A stretch of 64,000 bases of DNA from Aquibacillus halophilus (GCF_009649745.1 NZ_WJNG01000015.1:1-64000), one strand, 5' to 3'. Positions 27,933 through 37,378 are shown, counted from the stretch's first letter. Notes: generated from the letters alone by a model not told the origin. Numbers and translations: made by a program.

Positions 27933-28038
27933 GTTCAAAAAGTCCGGGAAAAATAGCTGCCGAATTTCTACGTCAGTTTGCTGTTCCGCTACTGCACTAC
28001 CTTGAACTTCTCAGCTCTTTTGTTCCTCCTTTTTGAAC
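27933..28038. repeat. 106-bp element with terminal inverted repeats (MITE-like)
   Basis: GTTCAAAAAG (27933-27942) and CTTTTTGAAC (28029-28038) are perfect 10-bp terminal inverted repeats around a gene-free core. No coding capacity. No second copy was seen in this window. Confidence 0.55.
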
Positions 28039-28054
28039 ACGCACTATTAGGATT

Positions 28055-28077
28055 AGCGGCGTACTAATGACGCCGCT
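28055..28077. terminator. Hairpin between thiW and the Nudix gene
   Basis: AGCGGCGT/ACGCCGCT, an 8-bp GC-rich stem between convergent genes. The T-run is loose on both strands. Confidence 0.55.
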
Positions 28078-28078
28078 C

Positions 28079-28546
28079 TTATCTTATTATCGGGGTCTCT
28101 TCGCCTGAAAGTAGATCCTTAAATACTCTATAATGGCTTTCAAAAAGGTTTTCGGGTAGTGCATCTAGCGGGAAGAATGATGCATCTAAGCTTTCCTCAT
28201 TTTGGATAACAAGTTGACCCCGGAAATCAGTACAAGTAAACCACAGTTGTACTAGTGAGACTTGATCTCCACTTTGCAACGTTTTCTCATTACCTGGTCC
28301 TGAGTAGACACTAAATAGTTTTAGCTTTCCTAGCCGCAAACCTGTTTCTTCAAAAACCTCACGTCTAGCTGTGTCGGTAATTGATTCCCCTAGTTCCATG
28401 TAACCTCCAGGCAATCCCCACTTATTATTATCAGTACGTAAATGGAGTAACACGTGCCCTTGCTCGTTAAAAACTAATGCCCCCGCAACATTCATGATCA
28501 CTTTTTCGTGTCCAACCATTGATCTAAGATAACTTATATAGTCCAC
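28079..28546 (-). CDS. Nudix hydrolase
   Basis: A 155-residue Nudix-fold pyrophosphohydrolase. The complete Nudix box is present (GGYMELGESITDTARREV, then FEETGL). Start is a GTG at 28546 with AAGGA 10 nt upstream. Substrates of such small Nudix proteins range from damaged nucleotides to ADP-ribose, and none can be chosen here. It is convergent with thiW and does not share its control. Confidence 0.92.
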   Translation of the reverse strand: MDYISYLRSMVGHEKVIMNVAGALVFNEQGHVLLHLRTDNNKWGLPGGYMELGESITDTARREVFEETGLRLGKLKLFSVYSGPGNEKTLQSGDQVSLVQLWFTCTDFRGQLVIQNEESLDASFFPLDALPENLFESHYRVFKDLLSGEETPIIR

Positions 28547-28655
28547 TTCTACCGCATCCTTATCAATATTTTCATTGTGTCGCCTCTAGAAAATTGAGAT
28601 TTAGCTCAAAATAAAACGACCAGCCAAGATAATAAGACTGATCGCTTTATGATAA

Positions 28656-28892
28656 TTAATTTCCGAAATATTTTTCTGCCTTCTCCAGGTAAACTTCTTG
28701 CGCTGGCGTTAAATCGTACTCTTCCACAATCGCATCAACTGGACAAACTGACACGCAAGCACCGCAATCAATACAAATATCTGGATCTATATAAAATTGA
28801 TCTTTTCCTTCTTCAATACAATCAACTGGACAAACAGTTACGCACTCTCCTGCCTTCTCTGTTTCGCATGGAGCTGTAATTACAAAAGCCAA
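28656..28892 (-). CDS. Ferredoxin with two iron-sulfur cluster motifs
   Basis: A 78-residue soluble ferredoxin. Eight Cys: C9, C17, C21 and C25, then C40, C43, C46 and C50. The second set is a standard CxxCxxCxxxC. The first has seven residues between C9 and C17, as in seven-iron ferredoxins ([3Fe-4S] plus [4Fe-4S]). The C-terminus is an acidic helix typical of the Bacillus FdxA type. Electron partner unknown. Monocistronic, with AGGAGG upstream of the ATG. Confidence 0.93.
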   Translation of the reverse strand: MAFVITAPCETEKAGECVTVCPVDCIEEGKDQFYIDPDICIDCGACVSVCPVDAIVEEYDLTPAQEVYLEKAEKYFGN

Positions 28893-29076
28893 AGTTGTTC
28901 CTCCTAACTTAGTAAAGAAATCATCCTACACTTAAATTAAATAACATTACTCAGTAGGTGTGCAAGGAATTCGCTTGTCGAACTTTAGATAGTTTTCCTC
29001 CAAACCTGACTTTTTACTAAGTTTCGGTGAGATTGACTGGGTTTAATTAATCCCAAAAATCTAAAAAGGAACTAAA

Positions 29077-29103
29077 AGAGACGCCCAGGAATCAGGCGTC
29101 TCT
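29077..29103 (-). terminator. Terminator of the YvgN/YtbE-like reductase
   Basis: AGAGACGCC/GGCGTCTCT stem followed on the minus strand by TTTTAG, 6 bp past the stop codon. Confidence 0.8.
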
Positions 29104-29108
29104 TAGTA

Positions 29109-29948
29109 CTATGCTTTATTGAATTCATCTGGATCGGCAAATGCTCGTTCATTTGTATCTAGTCCATCAATTTTAGCCATATCCTCTTTTGTCAACTCAA
29201 AATCAAACACATCTGCATTAGCAATAATACGGTGCTCTTTCGTTGATTTTGGAATCGTTACTACTCCACTTTGTAGATCCCAGCGAATGATTATCTGCGC
29301 AATACTTTTCCCATGCTTTTCTGCAATTTCAGAAAGTGTAGGATCATCCAAAAGTTCCCCCTGTTTCAACGGTGACCATGCTTCCAGTTGAATTGCATGT
29401 TGTTTACAAAAGTCACGCAATGATTTCTGAGCAAAATTAGGATGGAACTCAACTTGGTTTACCATTGGCTTAATTTTTGCATCCTTCATTAAATCTTCTA
29501 AATGATGCTCTTTAAAATTACTTACACCAATTGCACGGACTTTTCCTTCATCGTAAAGCTTCTCCATTGCTCTCCATGTTTCCTTATATTTTCCCTGTGC
29601 TGGAACAGGCCAATGAATTAAATACAGATCCAAGTAATCTAAACCTAACTTATTAAGGCTTGTTTCAAACGCAGCCAATGTTGATTCATAGCCTTGATCC
29701 GAATTCCAAAGCTTAGAGGTTACGAACAGTTCATCTCGAGAAATTCCAGACTCCTTAATCCCCTGTCCTACGCCTTCTTCATTTTTATAAATTGCAGCTG
29801 TATCAATACTTTTATAACCATTTTTAATGGCGGCTTTTACAGAGTTAACTGCCTCACTTCCGTCTTCTACCTTAAAAACTCCTAAACCTAGCCAAGGCAT
29901 CTTTACACCATTATGTAGTGTCGTTGTATCCTGCAAATTTTTCAGCAT
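29109..29948 (-). CDS. Aldo/keto reductase, glyoxal/methylglyoxal reductase type
   Basis: A 279-residue NADPH-dependent AKR close in layout to Bacillus YvgN/YtbE. The tetrad is visible: SIDTAAIYKNEEGVG (Asp, Tyr), TSKLW (Lys), LIHWPVP (His). Family words GVSNFKEHHLEDL and the cofactor block VTIPKSTKEHRI are present. Likely detoxifies dicarbonyls and other aldehydes in the cytosol. It is not closely related in sequence to the AKR at 19174-20157, which is a different AKR subfamily. Monocistronic. Confidence 0.93.
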   Translation of the reverse strand: MLKNLQDTTTLHNGVKMPWLGLGVFKVEDGSEAVNSVKAAIKNGYKSIDTAAIYKNEEGVGQGIKESGISRDELFVTSKLWNSDQGYESTLAAFETSLNKLGLDYLDLYLIHWPVPAQGKYKETWRAMEKLYDEGKVRAIGVSNFKEHHLEDLMKDAKIKPMVNQVEFHPNFAQKSLRDFCKQHAIQLEAWSPLKQGELLDDPTLSEIAEKHGKSIAQIIIRWDLQSGVVTIPKSTKEHRIIANADVFDFELTKEDMAKIDGLDTNERAFADPDEFNKA

Positions 29949-30024
29949 GAATGACTCCTCCTTATTATTTTATTATCTCAATTTTCTCATAACAAATGGA
30001 TAATATAAATTTTATTGCTCAAAA

Positions 30025-30066
30025 ACAATAAATAACTCCCCCAAAATTAGGGGGAGTATTTATTTT
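30025..30066 (-). terminator. Terminator of the first BCCT gene
   Basis: ACTCCCCC/GGGGGAGT stem with T-rich tail on the minus strand, partly overlapping the end of the gene. Confidence 0.8.
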
Positions 30067-31577
30067 ATTTTTTGTTCAACAGCTAATTTCCGCGCGCATT
30101 GGATAGCGCCCCATAATGTCGGTAGCATAATGAGCGAGACAGGAACTGCTGTTACGACTATAGAATTTTGAATTGCCGAAATACTGTTCTCACCAATTGC
30201 TAGTAGCATAATGGACATTAAACCAAATATCAGTACCCAGAACACTCGGATCAATTTATGCGGTTTATCATTTCCAGTCAGCGATACAGCAACTGTATAT
30301 GATATCGAATCGACTGTCGTTGATACAAATACGAGTGTTACTATTAGAAACCCTAGTGCCAGGAAGAAGCCAAGTGGCAGTTGATCCATTATTGACATTA
30401 CTGCTGCAGGCATTCCACCCTCAGCAAATGGTACAGAGATTGCTCCAGGCTTATCTAACTCAATTTTGAGTCCTGTTCCTCCAACAACGGTAAACCAGAA
30501 GTTAGTTATAAGTGGAGCGACAATTGATACCGCGATAATTAGCTCTCTTATTGTTCTACCCCGAGAAATTCGAGCTATAAATATAGCCATCATTGGACCA
30601 TAACCTAAAAACCAACCCCAGAAAAAAACAGTCCACCAGCCTAACCAAGCTTGGTCGCCTTGATAAAGGGCCATCGTTAACATATTTTGAATGTGAAATC
30701 CTTCTGCTGATACAAATTTATTTAAAATAAACATGGTTGGTCCAACAAGTAAGATGCAGATTGCCAAAAATATCGTTAAACCAACATTTATTCTGCTTAA
30801 GAACTGAATTCCTCTATCTACTCCTGTTGCTACTGAAATTGCAGCAATTACTACTAGTGCGCTTACAATGATAATATTTGTTGTTAATGTATTAGGAATG
30901 TCGAATAACCAATGTAATCCATAGCCTAACTGCAAACCAAGAAAGCCAATTGGCCCCATTGTACCGGCGGCAACAGCTACAATTGAAACAACATCAGCAA
31001 AACCACCAACAATACTGTTATCACGGAATATTTTTTCTCCAAATACAGGATATAAAAATCCTCTTGGCTTCATCGGATAACCTTTATCATAATGAAGATA
31101 CATCAGCACGATTGTGGCAAGCGTTCCTAGAATTGCCCAGGCAAGGAAACCCCAATGTAAAAAGCTTTGTGCCAAGGCCGGCTCAACGCCTGCATATGTG
31201 GATGAGACATCGTCAAATAACGGTGGGGTTGTTATAAAATGACTTAGCGGCTCAGCTGCAGCCCAGAATACCCCTCCACTAGCTAGTAGTGTACACAGGA
31301 TCATTGCAATCCAACGATAATACCCATTATCAGGCTTTGCTTTTTTACCCAAACGAACTTTTCCTAGCTTACTAACAGCTAAACCTATTCCTATTACGAA
31401 ATTTGCTAATAACAGTACTTCCCAGTATGAGCCAAAGTACTTGGCACAGAAGGCAAATGATGTATTTATCCACGATTCCACCATGTCCAGATCAATCATT
31501 GCTAAAACAACGAATAGTACTAATAATCCCCCACTTATAATAAAAACGGGTTTATCTGTTTTATTATCTTGTTGCAT
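30060..31577 (-). CDS. BCCT family transporter, paralogue 1
   Basis: A 505-residue carrier with twelve predicted helices of the betaine/carnitine/choline family. The core helix-8 region reads WWTVFFWGWFLGYGPMM followed by FIARISRGRTIRE. The usual FYWAWWISWSP aromatic box is changed: the second and third Trp positions are Phe and Tyr. It may therefore prefer a substrate other than glycine betaine. Also present is GVFWAAAEPLSHF near helix 3. It lies 200 bp downstream of a strongly similar paralogue on the same strand; the two have separate terminators. TTAGGAGG precedes the ATG. Confidence 0.93.
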   Translation of the reverse strand: MQQDNKTDKPVFIISGGLLVLFVVLAMIDLDMVESWINTSFAFCAKYFGSYWEVLLLANFVIGIGLAVSKLGKVRLGKKAKPDNGYYRWIAMILCTLLASGGVFWAAAEPLSHFITTPPLFDDVSSTYAGVEPALAQSFLHWGFLAWAILGTLATIVLMYLHYDKGYPMKPRGFLYPVFGEKIFRDNSIVGGFADVVSIVAVAAGTMGPIGFLGLQLGYGLHWLFDIPNTLTTNIIIVSALVVIAAISVATGVDRGIQFLSRINVGLTIFLAICILLVGPTMFILNKFVSAEGFHIQNMLTMALYQGDQAWLGWWTVFFWGWFLGYGPMMAIFIARISRGRTIRELIIAVSIVAPLITNFWFTVVGGTGLKIELDKPGAISVPFAEGGMPAAVMSIMDQLPLGFFLALGFLIVTLVFVSTTVDSISYTVAVSLTGNDKPHKLIRVFWVLIFGLMSIMLLAIGENSISAIQNSIVVTAVPVSLIMLPTLWGAIQCARKLAVEQKIK

Positions 31578-31689
31578 TATAAAGCCTCCTAAATTACAAG
31601 TGTATAAACCTGTTATTACTATTAACTACCCTTCCCTTAACATAATTTTTAATTAGTAAATTACCGATTATTTAAAAATATGAGCAAAA

Positions 31690-31735
31690 AAAACCTCTTT
31701 GTTCATGCAAAATGTAGTTGCATGAACAAAAAGAT
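31690..31735 (-). terminator. Terminator of the second BCCT gene
   Basis: TTGTTCATGCAA/TTGCATGAACAA perfect 12-bp stem, with a long T-run on the minus strand (31693-31686). Confidence 0.8.
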
Positions 31736-31777
31736 ATAAAGTAGATCATATAATAGCTTGTGTAGTTCCAAGTACCA

Positions 31778-33322
31778 TTACTTAGAAGTGATATTCTGCT
31801 CAGCAGCCAATTTGCGAGCAATTTGAACTGCTCCCCAAAGAGTCGGCAGCATGAGTAATGAAACGGGAACTGCAGTTACGACAATAGAGTTTTGGATAGC
31901 TGAGATACTGTTTTCGCCAATAGCTAATAATACACTTGATAGCACACCAAAAATCAATACCCAGAACACTCGAATCATCCTGCTTGGTTTATCACTACCA
32001 GTTAACGATACCGCAACAGTATATGAAATGGAGTCAACAGTTGTTGCGACAAATACTAAAGTAACAAATAGGAAACCAATTGCAAGGAAAAATCCAAATG
32101 GTAATTGATCCATAATTGCCATTACTGTAGCCGGCATTCCACCTTCAGCAAAAGGAACAGAAATCGATCCAGGATTATCTAACTCAGCTTTTAGGCCAGT
32201 TCCACCAACCACAGTAAACCAGAAATTCGTTACTAGTGGCGCAACAATGGATACGGCAATAATTAACTCTCGAATTGTTCTTCCACGGGAAATTCTTGCA
32301 ATAAATATAGCCATCATAGGTCCATACCCTAGGAACCAGCCCCAGAAGAAGACAGTCCACCAACCAAGCCATGCTTGATCCCCTTGATAAAGAGCCATTG
32401 TCAGCATATTTTGGATATGAAATCCTTCTGCAGATACAAATTTATTAATAATAAACATAGTTGGTCCCAGGATTAGCATACAAATAGCTAAAAAAATCGT
32501 TAAACCAACATTTATTCTACTTAAAAACTGAATACCTCTATCAATTCCGGTAGCAACAGAAACAGCAGCAATTGCTACTAGTGCACTAATAACAATAATG
32601 TTTGTGACCAATGTGTTAGGAACATCGAATAAAGAGTGTAATCCATACCCAAGTTGTAAACCGAGAAATCCAATCGGCCCCATTGTACCTGCCGCAACAG
32701 CTACAATAGACACAATATCAGCAGCATTTCCAAGAATACTGTTTTTATTAAAAATTTTCTCTCCAAAAACCGGATATAGCATCCCTCTAGGCTTCATTGG
32801 ATACCCCTTGTGATAATGAACATACATTAACACAATCGTAGCTAATGTTCCTAAGATTGCCCAGGCAAGGAAACCCCAATGTAAGAAGCTTTGCGCTAAG
32901 GCAGGCTCTACACCGGCCAAGGTTGATGAATTATCATCAAATAATGGGGGACTTGTAATAAAATGGCTCATTGGTTCCGAAGCAGCCCAGAAAACTCCGC
33001 CACTAGCAAGTAGTGTACATAAGATCATTGCAACCCAACGGTAATAGCCGTTCTCAGGTTTGGTTAATTTTCCCAATCGTACTTTACCATACTTTGAGAT
33101 TGCTAATCCAAGACCAATAACAAAGTTCCCCAATAGTAACAGTTCCCAATAAGCACCAAAGAATTTAGCAGAAAATGCGAATGAGGTGTTAATCCATCCT
33201 TCTACCATACTTAAATCAATTATTGCTAAAATTACAAATAGTACTAGTAAACCTCCACTTATCAAAAATACGGTTTTGTCCGTGGAGTTTCTTATTATAT
33301 TATCACTTTCTTTTTTTTGCAC
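31778..33322 (-). CDS. BCCT family transporter, paralogue 2
   Basis: A 514-residue carrier nearly co-linear with the neighbouring BCCT (long identical stretches in helices 4-9), the product of a tandem duplication. It has the same altered aromatic box WWTVFFWGWFLGYGPMM, so substrate may again differ from betaine. Unlike its neighbour it starts with GTG, and both the AGGAGG site and the GTG lie inside a two-part hairpin. It has its own strong promoter about 265 bp upstream. Charged N-terminus and cytoplasmic C-terminus are short, so BetP-like osmosensing by a long tail is unlikely. Confidence 0.93.
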   Translation of the reverse strand: MQKKESDNIIRNSTDKTVFLISGGLLVLFVILAIIDLSMVEGWINTSFAFSAKFFGAYWELLLLGNFVIGLGLAISKYGKVRLGKLTKPENGYYRWVAMILCTLLASGGVFWAASEPMSHFITSPPLFDDNSSTLAGVEPALAQSFLHWGFLAWAILGTLATIVLMYVHYHKGYPMKPRGMLYPVFGEKIFNKNSILGNAADIVSIVAVAAGTMGPIGFLGLQLGYGLHSLFDVPNTLVTNIIVISALVAIAAVSVATGIDRGIQFLSRINVGLTIFLAICMLILGPTMFIINKFVSAEGFHIQNMLTMALYQGDQAWLGWWTVFFWGWFLGYGPMMAIFIARISRGRTIRELIIAVSIVAPLVTNFWFTVVGGTGLKAELDNPGSISVPFAEGGMPATVMAIMDQLPFGFFLAIGFLFVTLVFVATTVDSISYTVAVSLTGSDKPSRMIRVFWVLIFGVLSSVLLAIGENSISAIQNSIVVTAVPVSLLMLPTLWGAVQIARKLAAEQNITSK

Positions 33323-33357
33323 TTTTTTTCCTCCTAAGTTTGGTTAGGAGCAAGTGC
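33319..33357 (-). promoter_or_regulatory. Hairpin burying the ribosome binding site and GTG start of BCCT paralogue 2
   Basis: Inner stem CTCCTAA (33350-33344) with TTAGGAG (33337-33331). Outer stem GCACTT (33357-33352) with AAGTGC (33324-33319), whose GTG is the start codon. Thirteen pairs in all, with a 1/6-nt internal loop and 6-nt apical loop, all in the minus-strand leader. Confidence 0.65.
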
Positions 33358-33590
33358 CTACAATTCCTCTCTATGTCTATTCATTGCAGACAATTAGATG
33401 GAAATTATTCATTTAGTAAACTTCATAAGAACAAAAGATCAGAAAAGAATCGAATAATTTATCAAGTCCGAAATTCATCGGCTTGCTCACTAATAGTTTT
33501 ACTACAATTTAACTGCAATACTTTTTCTTTCGTTCAAATGCCGAAAACCATATCTCTCCCTTCAAGATACATAGTATTACATAGCATACT

Positions 33591-33619
33591 ATTATATATA
33601 TAGGTTACTAATTCGTCAA
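33591..33619 (-). promoter_or_regulatory. Sigma-A promoter of BCCT paralogue 2
   Basis: Minus-strand TTGACG (33619-33614), 17-bp spacer, TATAAT (33596-33591). It predicts a leader of about 260 nt. The gene-free stretch 33323-33742 otherwise holds the start-site hairpin and the helD terminator. Confidence 0.75.
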
Positions 33620-33694
33620 ATATTACCTAAATTGACAAAATTTAATTCGACATCCCACCAACTTGAAATCCGTCCTAGAGGGAAAAAGAAGGTC

Positions 33695-33734
33695 ATTTAA
33701 AAAGGAACTGTCAGTATCAACCAACAGTCCCTCA
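33695..33734 (-). terminator. Terminator of helD
   Basis: GGGACTGT with ACAGTTCC, then TTTTT on the minus strand, 10 bp past the helD stop codon. Confidence 0.75.
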
Positions 33735-33742
33735 TGTAATAA

Positions 33743-36109
33743 TTATTGTCCCTTATGCACGGCATGGATTTTATAGTGAATGAATTTGTTTCTAGGTACT
33801 ACGTTGATGAATGCCGTTGGTTCACCTAACGAGAACATAGTTAACTCATGCATTGCTCTGGTTCCTGCTGTATAAAAAAGATTGCGTTCGAGTTCTTTAC
33901 TGTATTGTGTGTTTGAAGCGTTATAAATAATAACAGCGTCAAATTCTATACCCTTTGCCAAATAGGCTGGGATTACTACGAGTCCTTTTTGAAATGTATG
34001 TGATTGTTGGCTCATTAGCTTTACTTCTATTTTGTTTTCCAACATCCGATAAACCATTTCGCTTTCCTTGACCGTTTTACATATCACAGCGACTGTTTGA
34101 TGCCCTTTAGACTGAAATTTTTCAATTTCCTGAAGTAGTTTCTCATTTAAGATATCAGTATTTTCCACTTCAATCAAAACAGGCTTTTCACCTTCTCGGT
34201 TAAATGGCTCAATTAACTCACCATTCGGCATAAACGACTTAGTAAATTCGACAATTGGTCTCGTAGAACGATAACTTCGGGTTAAAGTTATTCGCTCATG
34301 CTTTTCCTTCATTTTGTCAGATAACAAAGTTTCCTGGTGTAGTGCGTGCGCATATATTGCCTGGTTTATATCACCAAGAAGCGTCATCCTACTACTTGGG
34401 AATAGTTTTTTAAGATAAGCGAATTGAATTGGCGAATAATCCTGAGCTTCATCAATAAAAACGTGTCTGATTGACCTATTTTCATGAAATCCTACCAACA
34501 TTTTTTGAAAATATAGATAAGGGGTTGAGTCCTCCCAAGTAAGGTATTTATCCTTAATATTTTCAATTGTCTGTTGTGCGATAGCTGACCAGTTTTTAGG
34601 TAGATCAGCACCTTTTTTCTCAGTTTGGTAGGATTGCTTTAAAAGATGTATATAGGTATTTTTAATATCAACAAAGAACATCCGCTTAATTTTTTGCTTA
34701 AGTGGCTTTAATCTGTCCTCGATAACTAATTTCCTTAGCAATTTTTCCTCCCTTTCGAAATCATCAAAGGTATCATCGGAAAATTTGTTCTCCTCTTGCA
34801 ACTGACGGTGAACGTTCAAATAGTCTTCTTTATCTAATAGCTCGCTTTCTTCAATTACCCAATCTTTTTCCCGTTCGATTCGTTCGAACTCGCTGATTTT
34901 GTTTAATAACCATTTAGCAACAGACTCCATTCGATTCGGAATGGCTATATTATTTTCTAAGGAATAAAAGTAAGATTTAATTTCTTGATTGGAAATTATT
35001 TCTTCTCCACGAAATTTAATGTTTCTGAACCTTAATCCCTCGTCTCCAAGCTTGTGAACGAATTCTTCAAGTTGGTGTTTAAATGTTAAGCTTGCTTTGT
35101 AACTAATTCCATCCACTCTTGTAGAATAGTCTTCACCTTTTCCAGTTAAGTAATATTCCATTTGATCAAAAGGTGATTCTATCGTGAACTGCCTACCTAA
35201 CTGTGCGTCCACATACTGAAAAAAAGTTGTCTGTTTCATGTTTTCTTCCCCTAGTTCAGGTAAAACAGTAGCAACATAACTGTTAAACAATGGATTAGGA
35301 GAAAATAAGATAATGTCTTCTGATGAAAGCACCTCACGATAGCTATATAACAAATAGGCTATACGTTGAAGCGCTGCTGATGTCTTTCCGCTTCCAGCAA
35401 CACCTTGCACAATAAGTAGATCACTTTTTTCGTTACGGATTATTTGATTTTGCTCACGTTGAATGGTGGCAACAATACTTTTCATGTTTGTATCAGCATT
35501 ATTTCCTAAAACTGTTTGTAGGAGATGGTCTCCAATTGTTAAACCGGTATCAAATAATCCTTTGAGTTTAGAATTCCTAATAATGAATTGACGCTTGAGC
35601 TCTATTTCTCCATCAATCGTCCCTTCAATTGTTTGATATTGAGCATGGCCAGGTGGGTAATCATAATAAAGGCTTGATATCGGGGCCCGCCAGTCATAAA
35701 TTAAAAATTCCTCGTCCTTCTCATCCATTAAAGATGATATTCCAATATAAATTGGCTCTGCTGTTGATTCTCCGTCTTCGGCAAAATCAATCCTGCCAAA
35801 ATAAGGTGAGTCCTCCATGCGTTCAAGTGTTTTTAATTGCTCACTTACCTGACCATGGCTTCTTTCTCTTTCCGATAGGAACTCTGCCTGTTGCTTAAGA
35901 CTTGCCTGTGTTTCTATAATATCATCCGGCTCATCTAAATTTACCGTAACATCATCCCAAAAATTCTTTCTTATATCGATGACCTTTTCCTTTAACCCTT
36001 TTGCTCTTTCATTAAAACTGGTTATTTTACTTTGTATTTCTTTTACAACTTGATCAACACGTTGTTGTTCTTCTTTCCATTCTGTATCTTTTTCATCCAT
36101 GAATGACAC
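33743..36109 (-). CDS. helD: HelD, RNA polymerase recycling ATPase
   Basis: A 788-residue superfamily-1 helicase-like protein. The first ~100 residues are a charged coiled coil, which in Bacillus HelD enters the RNA polymerase secondary channel. Walker A is GVAGSGKTS (236-244), Walker B/motif II is HVFIDEAQDYSP, and later motifs include LTRSYRST and VIPAYLAKGIEFDAV. HelD releases stalled RNA polymerase from DNA using ATP. Length matches B. subtilis HelD (about 774). Monocistronic, with a terminator behind it. Confidence 0.95.
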   Translation of the reverse strand: MSFMDEKDTEWKEEQQRVDQVVKEIQSKITSFNERAKGLKEKVIDIRKNFWDDVTVNLDEPDDIIETQASLKQQAEFLSERERSHGQVSEQLKTLERMEDSPYFGRIDFAEDGESTAEPIYIGISSLMDEKDEEFLIYDWRAPISSLYYDYPPGHAQYQTIEGTIDGEIELKRQFIIRNSKLKGLFDTGLTIGDHLLQTVLGNNADTNMKSIVATIQREQNQIIRNEKSDLLIVQGVAGSGKTSAALQRIAYLLYSYREVLSSEDIILFSPNPLFNSYVATVLPELGEENMKQTTFFQYVDAQLGRQFTIESPFDQMEYYLTGKGEDYSTRVDGISYKASLTFKHQLEEFVHKLGDEGLRFRNIKFRGEEIISNQEIKSYFYSLENNIAIPNRMESVAKWLLNKISEFERIEREKDWVIEESELLDKEDYLNVHRQLQEENKFSDDTFDDFEREEKLLRKLVIEDRLKPLKQKIKRMFFVDIKNTYIHLLKQSYQTEKKGADLPKNWSAIAQQTIENIKDKYLTWEDSTPYLYFQKMLVGFHENRSIRHVFIDEAQDYSPIQFAYLKKLFPSSRMTLLGDINQAIYAHALHQETLLSDKMKEKHERITLTRSYRSTRPIVEFTKSFMPNGELIEPFNREGEKPVLIEVENTDILNEKLLQEIEKFQSKGHQTVAVICKTVKESEMVYRMLENKIEVKLMSQQSHTFQKGLVVIPAYLAKGIEFDAVIIYNASNTQYSKELERNLFYTAGTRAMHELTMFSLGEPTAFINVVPRNKFIHYKIHAVHKGQ

Positions 36110-36257
36110 CCCCAGTTTAGCGCTCTACTTATTATCATGTTCTTTTATCTATCATTAACAATTATTAAATTGACAAAAATATTTATTAAAGTAAACATAA
36201 CAATCCAGACCTACGCTTTCAAGCATTTAGTATAGACTATTGGTGAATAGCCTAAAC

Positions 36258-36297
36258 AAAAAAGTTACCACCTTGCATCATTGAAGCGAGGCGGCTT
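36258..36297 (-). terminator. Terminator of the luciferase-like oxidoreductase gene
   Basis: CCGCCT/AGGTGG stem (one G-U pair) followed by TTTTTTG on the minus strand, between this gene's end and helD. Confidence 0.6.
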
Positions 36298-36376
36298 ATA
36301 TAATGTGTTATGTAGCTTAGATAGCAAAAGATCAAAACGAACAATAAGTTCTTTGAAGTCTAAATCATCTCTATTT

Positions 36377-37378
36377 TTATCTTAGATTAAAGACATCTGA
36401 TAATAGCTGATAGCTTTTTACTTTACTATGAAAATCATACATGATGGTTGCCAACATAAATTCATCTGTTTGATACTCTTGACTATACCTAAGTAGTTGA
36501 CTTTTGATTGTTTCCGGTGAGCCAACCAGTAATCGTTTGCGATTCTCCTCGACATAGTGCAGGTCAGTTGTTGAAAATGGATATTTCATCGCTTGTGCAG
36601 GCGAAATCACTCCGCCGCTTTGCTCCCCTTTAGCTATTTTAATAAATTGCACATCCAAACTAGAAGCTAGTCGCTCCGCTTCCTTATCCGTTTCTGCGCA
36701 CACCACAAAAAAAGCTGCGATTGAGCATGAAGCTTCCTGCATTTGCGAGGACCGGAAGCCTTTCTGGTAATTTTTAACTATCTCTCCGCCATGCTGACCA
36801 CTGATAAATTGCGCAAAAGCATAAGAAATACCATACTTAGATGCTAACCCTGCACTTCCGCCACTAGAGCCCAGCACCCAAAGCTCTGGAATTGTATCGA
36901 TTTCAGGCATAGCTTTTAGTCCTCGGAAGCGATGTGTTTCATCTTTTGATCCAGTTAGATAGAAAATTAGATCTTCTATTTGTTGAGAGAAGTCATCGTG
37001 ATGAATCGTTTTATTTTCTTGTAAAGCGCTTGTTGCAAGGGGAATCCCTCCAGGTGCTCTACCAACACCGAGATCGATTCGGTTAGGGTACAACGCTTCA
37101 AGTAGCCTAAAGTTTTCAGCTACCTTATAGGCACTATAATGTGGCAGCATCACGCCACCTGAACCTACTCGAATTCGAGAGGTATTAGCAGCTATATGTG
37201 GAATGAGTACTTCTGGGCTTGAGTGCCCCAATGTCTCTAAATGGTGTTCCGATATCCAAAAGCGATGGTATCCTAACCGCTCAGCAATTTGTGCTAGCCT
37301 TACAGTATTTAATAATTCTTGTTTGGCACTACTTCCTTCAGGAATTGGGGTTTGATCTAATATGCTTAAACGAATCAT
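36377..37378 (-). CDS. LLM class flavin-dependent oxidoreductase
   Basis: A 333-residue bacterial luciferase-like monooxygenase. It opens RLSILDQTPIPEG and contains FWISEHH, VGSGGVMLPHYSAYKVAENF, YPNRIDLGVGRAPGG and a C-terminal LVGSPETIKSQL, all typical of the single-subunit group (YceB/YtmO-like). These enzymes use reduced flavin and oxygen on unknown organic substrates. No flavin reductase is adjacent; the nitroreductase at 7322 is too distant to pair. Monocistronic. Confidence 0.92.
   Translation of the reverse strand: MIRLSILDQTPIPEGSSAKQELLNTVRLAQIAERLGYHRFWISEHHLETLGHSSPEVLIPHIAANTSRIRVGSGGVMLPHYSAYKVAENFRLLEALYPNRIDLGVGRAPGGIPLATSALQENKTIHHDDFSQQIEDLIFYLTGSKDETHRFRGLKAMPEIDTIPELWVLGSSGGSAGLASKYGISYAFAQFISGQHGGEIVKNYQKGFRSSQMQEASCSIAAFFVVCAETDKEAERLASSLDVQFIKIAKGEQSGGVISPAQAMKYPFSTTDLHYVEENRKRLLVGSPETIKSQLLRYSQEYQTDEFMLATIMYDFHSKVKSYQLLSDVFNLR

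Noticed and set aside
30060-33322. Naming the BCCT carriers OpuD (glycine betaine)
   Set aside because: The aromatic box that defines betaine binding is altered in both, so the substrate name would be unsupported.
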